Shown: positions 20,065-28,765 of the stretch, piece by piece
Position numbering within the stretch: position 1 is the stretch's first letter
Layout of the letters: every line of letters begins with the position of its first letter
Assembly: GCF_000787835.1 (NCBI RefSeq)
Contig: NZ_BBPP01000005.1
Span: 214,625-278,624 of the forward strand
DNA: 64,000 nucleotides
Source of the DNA: Streptacidiphilus melanogenes
Lineage (GTDB): Bacteria; Actinomycetota; Actinomycetes; Streptomycetales; Streptomycetaceae
Direction: 5' to 3'
Position numbers and translations under genes: made by a program
Notes under the pieces: generated by a model
Told to the model about the DNA's origin: nothing
The model's input: the letters and a program-made list of their open reading frames with translations, nothing else
The model's database searches: none

Positions 20065-20739
20065 TCCCGCTGAGCTGCGAGAGCCCTCTCCGGAAGTACT
20101 CCTGAGGAGCTGTCACCACTCCCAATGGTCACAGCAACAGCACAGCTCAGAGGCGGGTCGGCCACGGCCGACGGGTCTACGCGCGTCCAGTCCTGGCGGA
20201 GTTCCGCCACGACGGATCACGCCATGGACGGCCCCCGGACCAGTCGGACATGCGTGGCACCATCTCCTCAGACGTCACAGGGGTGCTTATCCCGTCTCCA
20301 CATGGGACCTAGGTCCCAGATCGGGTCAATCCCCCATCAACGTGATGTGACTCACCGTTGACGCGAAGGTCGCACTGGGTGTCAAAATAGGACAACCAGC
20401 CTCACTCAGGACTGCTCTGCCCACGTAAGGGTGGTTCTGCGGACATCGGGGGCCTTCGCGGGGGAAGCGGGGGTTCTTGATGCCGTGACGGGGGGTCGCT
20501 TTGCGGTGACTGTCCGTTATGACATGGTCCATTGTCATCCGTCGACCTTGGCCCCCCAGGGGTCAATTCCGCCGGTTTGGCTGATTGGACTGGACGGATG
20601 GTGTAGTTGTAGTGCCAAGGACAAGCCGTTCGTCCTATTACCGACTTGGTAGGCGGTGGCCATTTCGGACATCGCACACCAAGGTGCAGAATTTCTAGGA
20701 AAGAACCGTGTTGGTTCGGTTCTCCCGAGGAGGCCGCTC
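20065..20739. promoter_or_regulatory. Long control region of bldC
   Basis: 675 bases without a gene. It holds the word TCTACGCGCGT (20176-20186), a perfect palindrome (20303-20318), and a TTGACG -35-like hexamer (20358-20363) with an AT-rich CAAAAT 19 bases later. Two sequences around it, TGACTCACCGTTG and TCGCACTGGGTGT, each match eight of ten fixed positions of the BldD consensus. bldC is a reported BldD target in S. coelicolor. Confidence 0.5.
20303..20318. promoter_or_regulatory. 16-bp perfect palindrome upstream of bldC
   Basis: TGGGACCTAGGTCCCA is fully self-complementary, with the rare CTAG core. It lies about 420 bases before bldC. It may be an operator; I do not recognise the binding protein. 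Confidence 0.4.
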
Positions 20740-20946
20740 ATGACCGCTCGTACCCCTGATGCCGAACCCCTGCTGACGCCGGCCGAGGTCGCCACCATGT
20801 TCCGCGTTGACCCGAAGACGGTCACTCGCTGGGCCAAGGCTGGCAAGCTCACCTCGATCCGGACGCTGGGGGGTCACCGCCGCTACCGCGAGGCGGAGGT
20901 GCGCGCCCTGCTTGCGGGCATTCCGCAGCAGCGCACGGAGGCCTGA
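20740..20946 (+). CDS. bldC: Developmental regulator BldC (MerR-like)
   Basis: The 68-residue protein is a single MerR-type winged helix-turn-helix: LLTPAEVATMFRVDPKTVTRWAKAGKL then GGHRRYREAEVRALL. It controls the vegetative-to-reproductive switch in Streptomyces, binding DNA as head-to-tail oligomers on direct repeats. GAGGAGG lies 5 bases before ATG 20740. Confidence 0.98.
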   Translation: MTARTPDAEPLLTPAEVATMFRVDPKTVTRWAKAGKLTSIRTLGGHRRYREAEVRALLAGIPQQRTEA

Positions 20947-20969
20947 GAGGGCTTCGAGTAACAGCTTTG

Positions 20970-21003
20970 AACTGCACCGGACTCCGCCGGGTCCGGTGCA
21001 GTT
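20970..21003 (+). terminator. Rho-independent terminator of bldC
   Basis: AACTGCACCGGA and TCCGGTGCAGTT form a perfect 12-pair stem, followed by CTTTTTTG. Confidence 0.95.
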
Positions 21004-21188
21004 CTTTTTTGTTTTCGGGTTCCTTTTTCGGGATGTGCAATTTTACATATAAAATGAGCAGGTGTCCCGGCGTGCCGAACGTGAGCAGTCGTCAAGAAAA
21101 AGGACGTGACTCGCGTCACATGCGCCACATCCCCCACGCCGAACGCACGTGGGACCCACGTGGGACCCACACATCGTGCGGAGAAACA
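21004..21188. other. AT-rich patch with short repeats
   Basis: Bases 21001-21060 are unusually AT-rich for this genome and include ATTTTA-CATA-TAAAAT (21040-21055). Further on, CACGTGGGACC occurs twice in tandem (21146-21167), and GTGACTCGCGTCAC is palindromic around TCGC. No gene is seen. Confidence 0.5.
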
Positions 21189-21222
21189 GATCAGCCCGGA
21201 TCCGATTGGATCCGGGCTGATC
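21189..21222 (-). terminator. Terminator of tRNA-Asp
   Basis: GATCAGCCCGGATCC and GGATCCGGGCTGATC form a perfect 15-pair stem with a 4-base loop. On the minus strand it follows the tRNA 3' end by 7 bases and is followed by TGTTTCTC. Confidence 0.9.
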
Positions 21223-21229
21223 GTGCAAG

Positions 21230-21303
21230 CGACCCCGACGGGACTTGAACCCGCGACCTCCACCTTGACAGGGTGGCGAGCTAACCAACTGCTCCACGGG
21301 GCC
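21230..21303 (-). tRNA. tRNA-Asp(GTC), copy 1
   Basis: The 74-base cloverleaf has acceptor GGCCCCG/CGGGGTC, anticodon loop CTGTCAA and a canonical T-loop (GTTCAAGTC). It is identical to the copy at 28867-28940. Confidence 0.97.
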
Positions 21304-21399
21304 TTGTGCGAGTGAGACTCTACTGCATGCCGACCGCCCCGGTCGAATCGCCCTTCGAGCGCTGTTCCGGCGGTGCGCCGCAGGTGAGCGGGGTCGTCC

Positions 21400-22137
21400 T
21401 CAGGCCGCGTGGAGCAGCACCCCCGCCGTGTAGGTGATCGCCATCGCGATCGCACCCCCGAGGACGTTCCGGGCCACCGCAGGGGCGACCTTGGCCGCGC
21501 CGAGCCTGGCGCTCAGCCACCCCGTCAGCACGAGCGCGGCGATCACCGAGCCGACGGTCACCGGCACCCGGATCGAGGACGGGGGCAGCACGATCGCCAG
21601 CAGTGGCAGCAACGCCCCCACGGTGAAGGCCACGAAGGAGGCCCCGGCGGCGTGCCAGGGGTTGGTCAGCTCCTCGGGATCGATGCCCAGCTCCGTCTCC
21701 GCGTGCGCCGCGAGCGCGTCGTGCTCGGTCAGCTGCACCGCGACGTCGTGCGCCAGTTCTCGGGGGAGCCCCTTCGCCATGTAGAGGCCCGTCAGCTCCT
21801 CCAGCTCCGCCTCGGGCGTGTGGGCCAGCTCGCGGCGCTCCTGGTCCAGGGCGGCGAGCTCGGAGTCCCGCTGGGTGCTGACGGACACGTACTCGCCCGT
21901 CGCCATCGACATCGACCCCGCGAGGAGGCCGGCGAGGCCGGCCGTCAGCAGCTCGGCGGAGGTCGCTGCGGCTCCGGCGACGCCCACGACCAGACCCGCC
22001 GTCGACACCACCCCGTCGTTCGCCCCGAGCACCCCGGCCCGCAGCCAGTTCAGCCGCGACCCCAACTCCCCCTGCCGATGCGGCTCCCCCTCATGCCCAC
22101 GATCCCCCGCGGAGGACCGGTCCTCGTCGCTGCTCAC
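21400..22137 (-). CDS. VIT1/CCC1-family membrane transporter
   Basis: The 245-residue protein belongs to the family of vacuolar iron/manganese transporters. Helix 1 carries RLNWLRAGVLGANDGVVSTAG, the family hallmark, and a SMSMATGEYVSV motif follows. The middle region (about 110-165) is the acidic, helical cytoplasmic domain (EAELEELTGLYMAKGL). Bacterial members probably move Fe2+ or Mn2+ across the plasma membrane. GTG 22137 fits family length; the frame is open to 22251 and a longer start cannot be excluded. Confidence 0.88.
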   Translation of the reverse strand: MSSDEDRSSAGDRGHEGEPHRQGELGSRLNWLRAGVLGANDGVVSTAGLVVGVAGAAATSAELLTAGLAGLLAGSMSMATGEYVSVSTQRDSELAALDQERRELAHTPEAELEELTGLYMAKGLPRELAHDVAVQLTEHDALAAHAETELGIDPEELTNPWHAAGASFVAFTVGALLPLLAIVLPPSSIRVPVTVGSVIAALVLTGWLSARLGAAKVAPAVARNVLGGAIAMAITYTAGVLLHAA

Positions 22138-22522
22138 GTCCGCAGTCTTTGCCACCCGCCCGGTTGTTGCACCCACGACGCGCGGGGGAGACCCCACGTC
22201 CTCCGCCTCGACCGCGGTCACGCGGCGGAAGGCGGTCCCTGCGTGGGCCACTTCGCAGCTGTGCTGCTGCGCTGCTGCGTCGGCCGGGCGGCCGGGGCGC
22301 CTGAGGCGGTGTCACCCGGCGCCTGGCCCGGCGCGCGAGGTGGCGGCGGGAGCCCGCCGTCCGGGGGAGCCCCCCGCGGAAGGGCCCGCCTCCGGGAGCG
22401 GAGCCTCGGGCGTTGGCGGGAGGGGGAGTTGTCGTCGCGGAGACGATCCGCGCTGGTGGGGGCTGCGCCGAACGGGTGGCGGGGCGTTGGTGCCGCAGGT
22501 GTGCGGCGGGTACACGTGTGCC

Positions 22523-23251
22523 GTGGCACGACTCGTGGGTCCCCTGGGGACCTCCTCGCGGACCGGGTGGGGTGCGCTCCTCGGCCTCTGCCTCGGTGCG
22601 CTGCTGCCGGTCGCGCTCGCGCCCGGCAGCGCGCTGCACGCGGGTGGGCGAGCCCAGTGGGTGCCGAGGCTCGCGCAGGATGCCGTGGTGCGGCAGGTGG
22701 GCCCGGAGTGGCTCGCCTTCGGGCGCGGACGGCTGCGGCTCACTCCGGCGCGGCTGCTCGCGTACGCGGACGCGCCACGGCCCGCGCCGAGCACGGTCCC
22801 GGCCGCGTCGGCCCCGTCGCTCGCCCCGGGTTCCTGCGGAGTGGCAGGGTGGTTCAGCCCGGCGCCCGGAGCGGTGATCAGTCAGATCTTCGGCAACCCC
22901 GACCCCGAGTACGCCGCCGGCTATCACACCGGTGTCGATTTCGCCGTCTTCAGCGGCACGCCGCTGCTCGCGATCGCCGACGCGGTCGTCGAGGTCGCCG
23001 GCTGGGGCGGCGCGTACGGCCACTGGATCGTGCTGCGGCTGCCGGACGGTCACTTCGCCCTGTACGCGCACATGTCCCACCTCGACGTGCACGCGGGCGA
23101 CCGCGTGGCGGCCGGCAGCCGGCTCGGGCTCTCCGGGGAGTCGGGGAACGCGCGCGGGCCGCATCTGCACTTCGAGATCCGCACCGAGAACCACTACGGC
23201 GCGGTCATCGACCCGCTGCCGTATCTGCGGGCCCACGGCTGCCGGGTATGA
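22523..23251 (+). CDS. Secreted M23 (LytM-type) peptidase
   Basis: The 242-residue protein has an N-terminal hydrophobic segment (about 14-35) and a C-terminal M23 domain. Zinc and catalytic residues are in place: YHTGVDF (HxGxD) and HLHFEI (HxH), with YAHMSH between. It should cleave peptidoglycan cross-bridges outside the membrane. GTG 22523 lies just after TACACGTGTGCC, so the transcript may be leaderless. It is divergent from the VIT gene. Confidence 0.88.
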   Translation: MARLVGPLGTSSRTGWGALLGLCLGALLPVALAPGSALHAGGRAQWVPRLAQDAVVRQVGPEWLAFGRGRLRLTPARLLAYADAPRPAPSTVPAASAPSLAPGSCGVAGWFSPAPGAVISQIFGNPDPEYAAGYHTGVDFAVFSGTPLLAIADAVVEVAGWGGAYGHWIVLRLPDGHFALYAHMSHLDVHAGDRVAAGSRLGLSGESGNARGPHLHFEIRTENHYGAVIDPLPYLRAHGCRV

Positions 23252-23415
23252 GTCGCCCGGGTCCGGACCCGGGTGGGTGAAGAAGTCGGCAAGAGTTTCC
23301 GGTCGTGCAGGAAACACCCAGCATTCGCACAGATAGGCTGCGTTCGGCGTGGACACGGCACATCACGCCCGTACATGAACGAAAGCGCACGGAAGCCACG
23401 GAGCACAGACCGACC

Positions 23416-24492
23416 ATGAGCCTCACCGGCACGCCGTTCTTCGTCCTCACCGTGGCGCTGATGATCGGGGCCATGGCCCTGCTCGCCCTGGTCTGGAACC
23501 GAATACCCGGGCCACGGCCGGTCCGCTACGCGGGCCGGATGGGCGCGACGATGCTCAGTCAGATCACCGCCGTCCTCGTGGTGCTGGTCTACGTGAACAA
23601 CACGATGGGGCCGTTCTACGACAGCTGGCAGGACCTCTTCGGCGGGGACGCGAACCAGTCGGCCACGGCGACCGACGTCTCCGGCGGCGCGACGCACGAG
23701 AGGCTCACGTTCACGAACTACCTGCCCGGCGTGCGGACGACCGTCGCCCACGGGCCCGCGTCCGGCATCGACGGCAGTCTCTACGTCTGGCTGCCGCCGC
23801 AGTACGAAGACCCGGCCTATGCGAACACCGCCTTCCCCGTCGTGGAGCTGCTGCCCGGGACGCCCGGCACGCCGCAGGCGTGGTTCGGGTCGATGAAGGT
23901 GCAGGACGAGATGGCCCAGCTGATGGCGCAGGGCAAGGTCAAGCCGATGATCCTGGTCGCAGCCAAGCTCAACGTCATCCCGGGCGGCGTCGACCCCGGC
24001 TGCGCGGACACACCGGCTCCGGGCGGGGCCAGGACGGCGACGTGGCTGTACCGGGACGTGCCGAGCCTGATCGCGGCCAACTTCCGTACCGCGAAGAACC
24101 CGCGCAAGTGGGCGATCATGGGTTACTCGGCCGGTGCCTACTGCGCCGTCAACCTCACTGTCCAGCACCCGGACGTCTTCCACGCGGCCGTGAGCCTCTC
24201 CGGATACAACGGCCCCGAGGCTCCGCTGGTCGCCAGGAACCCGGCGCTGAGGAACGCCAACGACCCGTACCTGGTCCTGCGGGGAGAGAAGCACCAGCCC
24301 GACATCGCCGTGCTGATGGCCGGCAGCGCCCAGGACCCGGGAACGATCCCGGCGGCCAGGAAGCTGCTGTCCGTCCTGCACACCCGAGGTCCCAACCAGC
24401 TGCTGACGGTCCAGTTCGGCGGACACACGACCAACGTCTGGCGCACCATGCAGCCCGGCGCCCTGCTCTGGCTCTCAGCCCGGCTGAACTGA
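23416..24492 (+). CDS. Membrane-anchored esterase of the esterase D/antigen 85 type
   Basis: The 358-residue protein has two N-terminal membrane segments (about 8-26 and 40-60), then an alpha/beta hydrolase domain. The nucleophile is in WAIMGYSAGAYCAV (about residues 232-245), preceded by LPPQYEDPAYANTAFPVVELLPG. This resembles mycobacterial mycolyltransferase-like esterases, which act outside the cell. The natural ester is unknown. ATG 23416 is chosen; GTG 23305 is in frame but adds no structured sequence. Confidence 0.85.
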   Translation: MSLTGTPFFVLTVALMIGAMALLALVWNRIPGPRPVRYAGRMGATMLSQITAVLVVLVYVNNTMGPFYDSWQDLFGGDANQSATATDVSGGATHERLTFTNYLPGVRTTVAHGPASGIDGSLYVWLPPQYEDPAYANTAFPVVELLPGTPGTPQAWFGSMKVQDEMAQLMAQGKVKPMILVAAKLNVIPGGVDPGCADTPAPGGARTATWLYRDVPSLIAANFRTAKNPRKWAIMGYSAGAYCAVNLTVQHPDVFHAAVSLSGYNGPEAPLVARNPALRNANDPYLVLRGEKHQPDIAVLMAGSAQDPGTIPAARKLLSVLHTRGPNQLLTVQFGGHTTNVWRTMQPGALLWLSARLN

Positions 24493-24547
24493 CCAGCCCC
24501 GCCCGTCGTCGCCTTGCCGTCGCCGTCGCGTCCCCGCCGCTCCCTGT

Positions 24548-25240
24548 TCAGCGCTTCCGCAGGACCTCCTCGCGCAGCAGCCTGAGGAAGCCGGGCCGGG
24601 CGTCGACGGTGACCACACCCATCGCGCCCCGCAGGTGGGCCTTCTCCGCCGTCTCGCGCAGCATCGCGGCGGCGAGGTCGGCGCGAGCGGTGTAGAGGCC
24701 GTCGGCGCTCCGGGGCGCAGTCCGGTAGGAGGTGACGGAGGCGTGGTCGAAGAGTCCGGAGGGGCGGACGACGGTCCAGTCCAGGGTGCTGTCCGCGAGC
24801 ACGGCCTCCATCCGGCGCATGTCCTCGTGGGCGCTCCGCGCGACGACGCGGTTCACGTACGGGTCGAGCACGTGGTTGAAGAAGAACTCGCCGCTGGGCC
24901 GCCAGGCCGGGTCGAGCGCGGCGGAACTGACGGCCAGGAGGCGCTTGACCCCCTGCCGCTCCATCGCGGCGACGGCGTTGGCGATTCCCGTCGAGTAGAG
25001 CGAGACCGGCGCGCGGCTCGGCTGCACGCCGAGCGCCGACAGGACCGCGTCCGCGTCCGCGACGACGGCGTCGAGCACGCCCTCGCGGGTCGCGTCGGCG
25101 GCGACGGTCGCGAGGCCCGGGCGCGCCGGCAGCGTGTCCGCGCGCCGGGCGACGGCGGTGACGCGGTGGCCTGCGGCGAGGGCCTGGTCGGTGAGGGCAC
25201 GGCCGGTCGGTCCGGTGGCGCCGAGGACGACGAGATGCAC
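24548..25240 (-). CDS. NAD(P)-binding oxidoreductase (NmrA/SDR-a type)
   Basis: The 230-residue Rossmann protein opens HLVVLGATGPTGRALTDQAL, the GxxGxxG dinucleotide motif. It lacks the classical YxxxK of catalytic SDRs; the DWTVVRPSGLFD stretch is typical of NAD(P)-binding proteins of this group. It may be a redox sensor or a reductase. GTG 25240 has AAGGGAG 5 bases upstream. It is divergent from a TetR gene and likely its target. Confidence 0.88.
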   Translation of the reverse strand: MHLVVLGATGPTGRALTDQALAAGHRVTAVARRADTLPARPGLATVAADATREGVLDAVVADADAVLSALGVQPSRAPVSLYSTGIANAVAAMERQGVKRLLAVSSAALDPAWRPSGEFFFNHVLDPYVNRVVARSAHEDMRRMEAVLADSTLDWTVVRPSGLFDHASVTSYRTAPRSADGLYTARADLAAAMLRETAEKAHLRGAMGVVTVDARPGFLRLLREEVLRKR

Positions 25241-25276
25241 GGAGACTCCCTTGGTTCGTGGCGAACGGGTGAGGGC

Positions 25277-25321
25277 TTGACCGTCGCACCGCGGAGCGCA
25301 GATATTCAACACTGATGAATA
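25277..25321 (+). promoter_or_regulatory. tetR promoter with overlapping operator
   Basis: TTGACC (25277-25282) and GATATT (25301-25306) are 18 bases apart. TATTCA-N7-TGAATA (25303-25321) is a perfect inverted repeat covering the -10 and the tetR start codon. This is the expected place for autorepression, and it also faces the divergent oxidoreductase. Confidence 0.65.
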
Positions 25322-25959
25322 AAACCCAGACCCCCGCGCGCCAGGCGACGGGCGCCGTCCGCCGTCGTGGACGGCCGCACGGGCACCCGCAGACCAAGGC
25401 CCGGATCGTCGCCGCGGCCGAGCCGCTCTTCCTCGAACACGGTTACCGGGCCACCACCCTGCGCGCCGTCGCGGCCGCGGCCGGGGTCGACTCGGCCCTG
25501 ATCGGCTATCACTTCGGGTCCAAGCGCGGCCTGTTCGGCGAAGTCACGCAGATCCAGTGCGCCCGGGCGCTGGACCTCACGCGGGCGTTCACGGGCAGCC
25601 GCGAGGGCCTCGCCGACCGTCTGCTGGCCGTCGTCACCGAGCTCTGGGACGCGGCCGAGGTGAACCGCCTGGCGGTGGAGAACGAGGAGGTGATGCGCGC
25701 CTTCCGCGAGTACCTGGAAGGGGAGGTGCTGGCGCGCCTTGCCGAATATCTCGGCGGCCACGACGCGACCCGGCGCGCGCTCGCCGCGGTGACGCTGATC
25801 GGCGGACTGATCTTCACCCGCTACCTCAACCCGCTGCCCCTGGCGGCGGCGCTCCCTTCCGAGGAGATCCGCCGGACCCTCGCCCCGGCGCTGCGCGCGG
25901 CGCTCGCCCCGGCCGCCGGCGGTCCCCGTACTGCACGCGCCACCCGCCCCGGGGTGTAG
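25315..25959 (+). CDS. TetR-family repressor
   Basis: The 214-residue protein has an N-terminal helix-turn-helix (about 26-72: TKARIVAAAEPLFLEHGYRATTLRAVA, then AGVDSALIGYHFGSKRGLF) and a TetR C-terminal domain of the kind that starts ALDLTRAFTGS. The ligand is unknown. ATG 25315 lies about 9 bases after the -10, so the mRNA is probably almost leaderless. It should control itself and the divergent oxidoreductase through the operator at 25303-25321. Confidence 0.92.
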   Translation: MNKTQTPARQATGAVRRRGRPHGHPQTKARIVAAAEPLFLEHGYRATTLRAVAAAAGVDSALIGYHFGSKRGLFGEVTQIQCARALDLTRAFTGSREGLADRLLAVVTELWDAAEVNRLAVENEEVMRAFREYLEGEVLARLAEYLGGHDATRRALAAVTLIGGLIFTRYLNPLPLAAALPSEEIRRTLAPALRAALAPAAGGPRTARATRPGV

Positions 25960-26076
25960 TCGGCACCACCCCCGATTCGGCTGTTGGAGCTACCGACTCG
26001 GCCAGCGTTTCCCGGAAGGCTGAGTCCGTGCCCGAGAGGCCTCGGGCAGGGGAGAGTCGGGGACTCAGGGGGAGCC

Positions 26077-26502
26077 ATGGCGAGCACGTTCGCACTGCAC
26101 AGCGGGGCCTGGACCGGAGCCGGGCACCGGAACGGTCGGATCCGTCCGGGCGTGGGGGGCCGGGCTCGGGCTCGGCGGGTGACCTTGCCGGTCGCGCTGG
26201 TCGGCATGGGCATAGCGCTGATCCCCTGGATGCTCCTGCTGGCCTCACAGGGGGAGTGGCCGTGGGTGGGCCTCGACGTGCTGGAGTCGACGGGCCTGAT
26301 CGGCACCGGTCTGCTGTTGCGTCGCGGGGATGCCCGCTCCGCCTCCACGGCGGGGGCCACGGCCGCGCTGCTGCTGACCGACGCCTGGTTCGACGTCACC
26401 ACCTCGCACGGGGCGGAGCTGGCCCAGGCGTGGGTGCTGGCCCTGCTGCTGGAGCTGCCGATCGCGGCGCTCTGCGGGCGACTGGCCCTACGGCGCGGCT
26501 GA
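26077..26502 (+). CDS. Small integral membrane protein
   Basis: The 141-residue protein has an about 30-residue basic head and three or four membrane segments (about 36-60, 70-88, 92-110, 118-136). ATG 26077 is preceded by GGGGGAGCC. I recognise no family. The gap to the next gene and the absence of overlap suggest a monocistronic unit. Confidence 0.7.
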   Translation: MASTFALHSGAWTGAGHRNGRIRPGVGGRARARRVTLPVALVGMGIALIPWMLLLASQGEWPWVGLDVLESTGLIGTGLLLRRGDARSASTAGATAALLLTDAWFDVTTSHGAELAQAWVLALLLELPIAALCGRLALRRG

Positions 26503-26755
26503 ACCCGCGGGGTCCTGTGGTCGGCGGAGTTCTCGGTCGCCGGAGTTCTCGCGGTGGCGGATTTCCCGGGGCGGCGGGTTCTGTGACCGGCCCGGCACCG
26601 TCGGTTCCGGGGAGCCGACGGGACCGCGGCGTTAACCGGTAGTGCGGCGAGTCAACCGAACGGATGAGTGACCCGTGCCGCATCCTGGCGTTGATCAGGT
26701 CGAGGGCGGCCTCCTACGGTCGCCCGTCCGCAGTCCCGCCACGCCGGAGCACGCC

Positions 26756-27742
26756 ATGGCCGTCCCCGCCTCTGCCCACGACTCGTCCCTCGCCTCCACT
26801 GCCGCCGCCGATCCCGTCCTCGATCCGGACGCGCCCCGTCCGGCCACCCTTGAGGACGTACCGGGGTGGTTCCCCGTCACCGACCACCGTCTGTTCTGCT
26901 GGCTGCTGGAGCACCAGCGCGAGCGGAAGATCCCGGGCGACATCCTGGAGATCGGCGTCTACCTCGGGCGCAGCGCCATCCTCCTGGGCCAGCACATGCG
27001 TGAGGGCGAGACCTTCACCGTCTGCGACCTCTTCGAATCCGAGGCCACGGACAGCGCGAACTCGGCCGAGATGAGCGGCAGTTACCGGGGCAAGCTGACG
27101 CGTCGCGCCTTCGAGGCCAACTACCTCGCGTTCCACGACACGCTGCCGCGCATCCACCAGGGCCCCAGCGAGGAGCTGGCCGACACGAAGCTGATCGCGC
27201 CGGGCAGCCAGCGCTTCATCCACGTCGACGCCTCGCACCTGTACGAGCACGTCGCCGCCGACCTGCGGTTCGCCCGCGAGGCGCTGCGCGAGGACGGCAT
27301 CGTCGCCCTGGACGACTACCGCTCCGAGCACACTCCCGGCGTCGCCGCCGCGACGTGGGAGGCGGTCCGGTTGCACGGGCTGCGGCCGGTGGCGCTCACG
27401 CCGCAGAAGTTCTACGGCACCTGGGGCGATCCGGAGTCCACCCGGCAGGCACTCATCGAGCAGTGCCGCCGCCGCGATCCGCGGGCGCCCGACCTGCAGG
27501 TCGTCTACGAGGAGCAGGTCCCGCGTCTGTGGGCGGGAGCACTGCCGGCCCAGGAGCAGCCCCGCTCGCGCTGGTTTGCCCAGCACCAGGCCGAGCAGGA
27601 GGCGCGCAAGCGCGCCGAGCGCGCCGCCCAGCAGCGCCTCCCGGCCCGCGCCCGCCGCCTCGCCGCCGACCTCACCCCGCCGATGGCAGCCCGTGCCCTG
27701 CGCAAACTCCGCGCCCGCGCCCGGTCCCGTGCCCAGGCGTAG
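26756..27742 (+). CDS. Class I SAM-dependent methyltransferase
   Basis: The 328-residue protein has the Methyltransf_24 layout: IPGDILEIGVYLGRSAILLG (motif I, about residues 62-81), TFTVCDLFE (motif II), FIHVDASHLYEHVAADL, and EDGIVALDDY. The last 70 residues are Ala/Arg-rich and helical. Close relatives methylate sugars or glycosides in surface or antibiotic pathways; no such pathway is nearby. ATG 26756 is chosen over GTG 26675, which lies upstream of a possible -35/-10 pair (TTGATC/TACGGT). Confidence 0.85.
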   Translation: MAVPASAHDSSLASTAAADPVLDPDAPRPATLEDVPGWFPVTDHRLFCWLLEHQRERKIPGDILEIGVYLGRSAILLGQHMREGETFTVCDLFESEATDSANSAEMSGSYRGKLTRRAFEANYLAFHDTLPRIHQGPSEELADTKLIAPGSQRFIHVDASHLYEHVAADLRFAREALREDGIVALDDYRSEHTPGVAAATWEAVRLHGLRPVALTPQKFYGTWGDPESTRQALIEQCRRRDPRAPDLQVVYEEQVPRLWAGALPAQEQPRSRWFAQHQAEQEARKRAERAAQQRLPARARRLAADLTPPMAARALRKLRARARSRAQA

Positions 27743-28000
27743 CGTCCGTCCTTGGGGCCGGGCCAACCCGCCGGGATTCACGCCGGCCAAAATCGCTTCA
27801 CCGGGGTGATGCGCTACTCCTCCACGTGACACCGGCTTCCTACGGGGCTCTGGTCGACCCCGCGGTCGCCCCGCCGTACCGTCGCGCGTCGCGACTGTTC
27901 GGGCGCAGGCAGGCAACAGAGCATGACCGTCGACCACTGGCGGCTCGCGCTCACGGCTTCGAGTTCAAGCCTCGCCCGTGCGCCGGTTACGGCGGGCCGG

Positions 28001-28034
28001 CGCTGACCCGAGCCCCGGGGGGCTCGGGTCAGCG
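28001..28034 (-). terminator. Terminator of the gene at 28057-28488
   Basis: CGCTGACCCGAGCCCC pairs with GGGGCTCGGGTCAGCG around two bases, a 16-pair stem 23 bases after the stop on the minus strand. The rest of 27743-28000 shows no convincing gene. Confidence 0.75.
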
Positions 28035-28056
28035 GCGCGCTGCCTGGACCTCGCTC

Positions 28057-28488
28057 TCACATCCGTCGGTCCCACCATCCAGGACTGGCAGGTTCCTCGC
28101 CGTAGGTCGCGGCCAGGACCCGCGCGTCGATCGCTCCCACGACTGCGGCAAGTTCACGGCGGCTGCGCCGACCGAGAGCGTGCATCGCCCTTTCAAGGCC
28201 GAGGCGGCCCTCCGGGGGGTCGTCGTCGCAGCATGGGCATGTGAGACAGCTGCCGTCGTAGGTGCCCACCGGCAGACCGAGCCAACGGCGGCTGCACATC
28301 CGAGCGGCCTGCCCTCTCCACCAGAGAAGGTCCAGCTCGACCTTGCCGGGGCACCCCGCTGCGCGCTCCCAAGCGCGGATCTCGCCCAACGTGCGGGCGG
28401 ACACGCCGTCAATCACTGACAGTCGCCGCCCCAGGCGTGGGCGCAAAGGAAGTGCGGCTCGTACGGCCGCAGGCCGTCTACGCGGCAT
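28057..28488 (-). CDS. Cysteine-containing protein of unknown function
   Basis: The 143-residue protein has a basic N terminus, then RLSVIDGVSARTLGEIRAWE and a cysteine cluster CLTCPCCDDDPPEGR (about residues 81-95) that could bind zinc. The C-terminal stretch LERAMHALGRRSRRELAAVV looks helical. Codon use is like that of neighbouring genes, GGGAG precedes ATG 28488, and a strong hairpin follows the stop. It lies beside the tRNA-Phe scar and may belong to it, but I do not recognise the family. Confidence 0.6.
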   Translation of the reverse strand: MPRRRPAAVRAALPLRPRLGRRLSVIDGVSARTLGEIRAWERAAGCPGKVELDLLWWRGQAARMCSRRWLGLPVGTYDGSCLTCPCCDDDPPEGRLGLERAMHALGRRSRRELAAVVGAIDARVLAATYGEEPASPGWWDRRM

Positions 28489-28592
28489 CGCTCCCGAGAG
28501 ATGTCGTCATGGGCCGCACGCTTCCACGTGCCTGCCCGCCCCCGCCACCGATTTCAGGTCCCTGGGAAGCGCCATCCGCTGTCCCGCAAGGG

Positions 28593-28742
28593 GTGTCCAC
28601 GACGCCAGCCTCCCAACTCATCGACACCGCCCTGTTCCTGGCAAGGCACGGTGCCCCGGTCCTGCCGCTCGCAGAGCTGAGCTGTTCTCGAACCGGTTGT
28701 CGTGGTGGACACGAAAAAGCCCCTGGCGGATTACTCCGCTAG
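28593..28742 (+). pseudogene. Truncated N terminus of a primase/polymerase-type gene
   Basis: The frame starts at GTG 28593 and reads SQLIDTALFLARHGAPVLPL, which resembles the opening of the bifunctional primase/polymerase (prim-pol) proteins of actinomycete integrative elements. After about 28 residues it runs into the tRNA terminator and stops. I infer a remnant of an element that once sat at the 3' end of tRNA-Phe. The match is from memory of the family and short. Confidence 0.5.
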
Positions 28743-28747
28743 GGGCT
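28717..28747 (-). terminator. Terminator of the tRNA-Glu-Asp-Phe array
   Basis: On the minus strand AAGCCCCTAGCGGA pairs with TCCGCCAGGGGCTT, followed by TTTCG; the stem starts 18 bases after tRNA-Phe. Confidence 0.9.
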
Positions 28748-28765
28748 TCCTGCTGGTCAAACGAG

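Noticed and set aside
27923..28006. Possible 27-residue ORF ending at the hairpin
   Set aside because: Weak ribosome binding site and no recognisable sequence; the hairpin is explained by the gene on the other strand.
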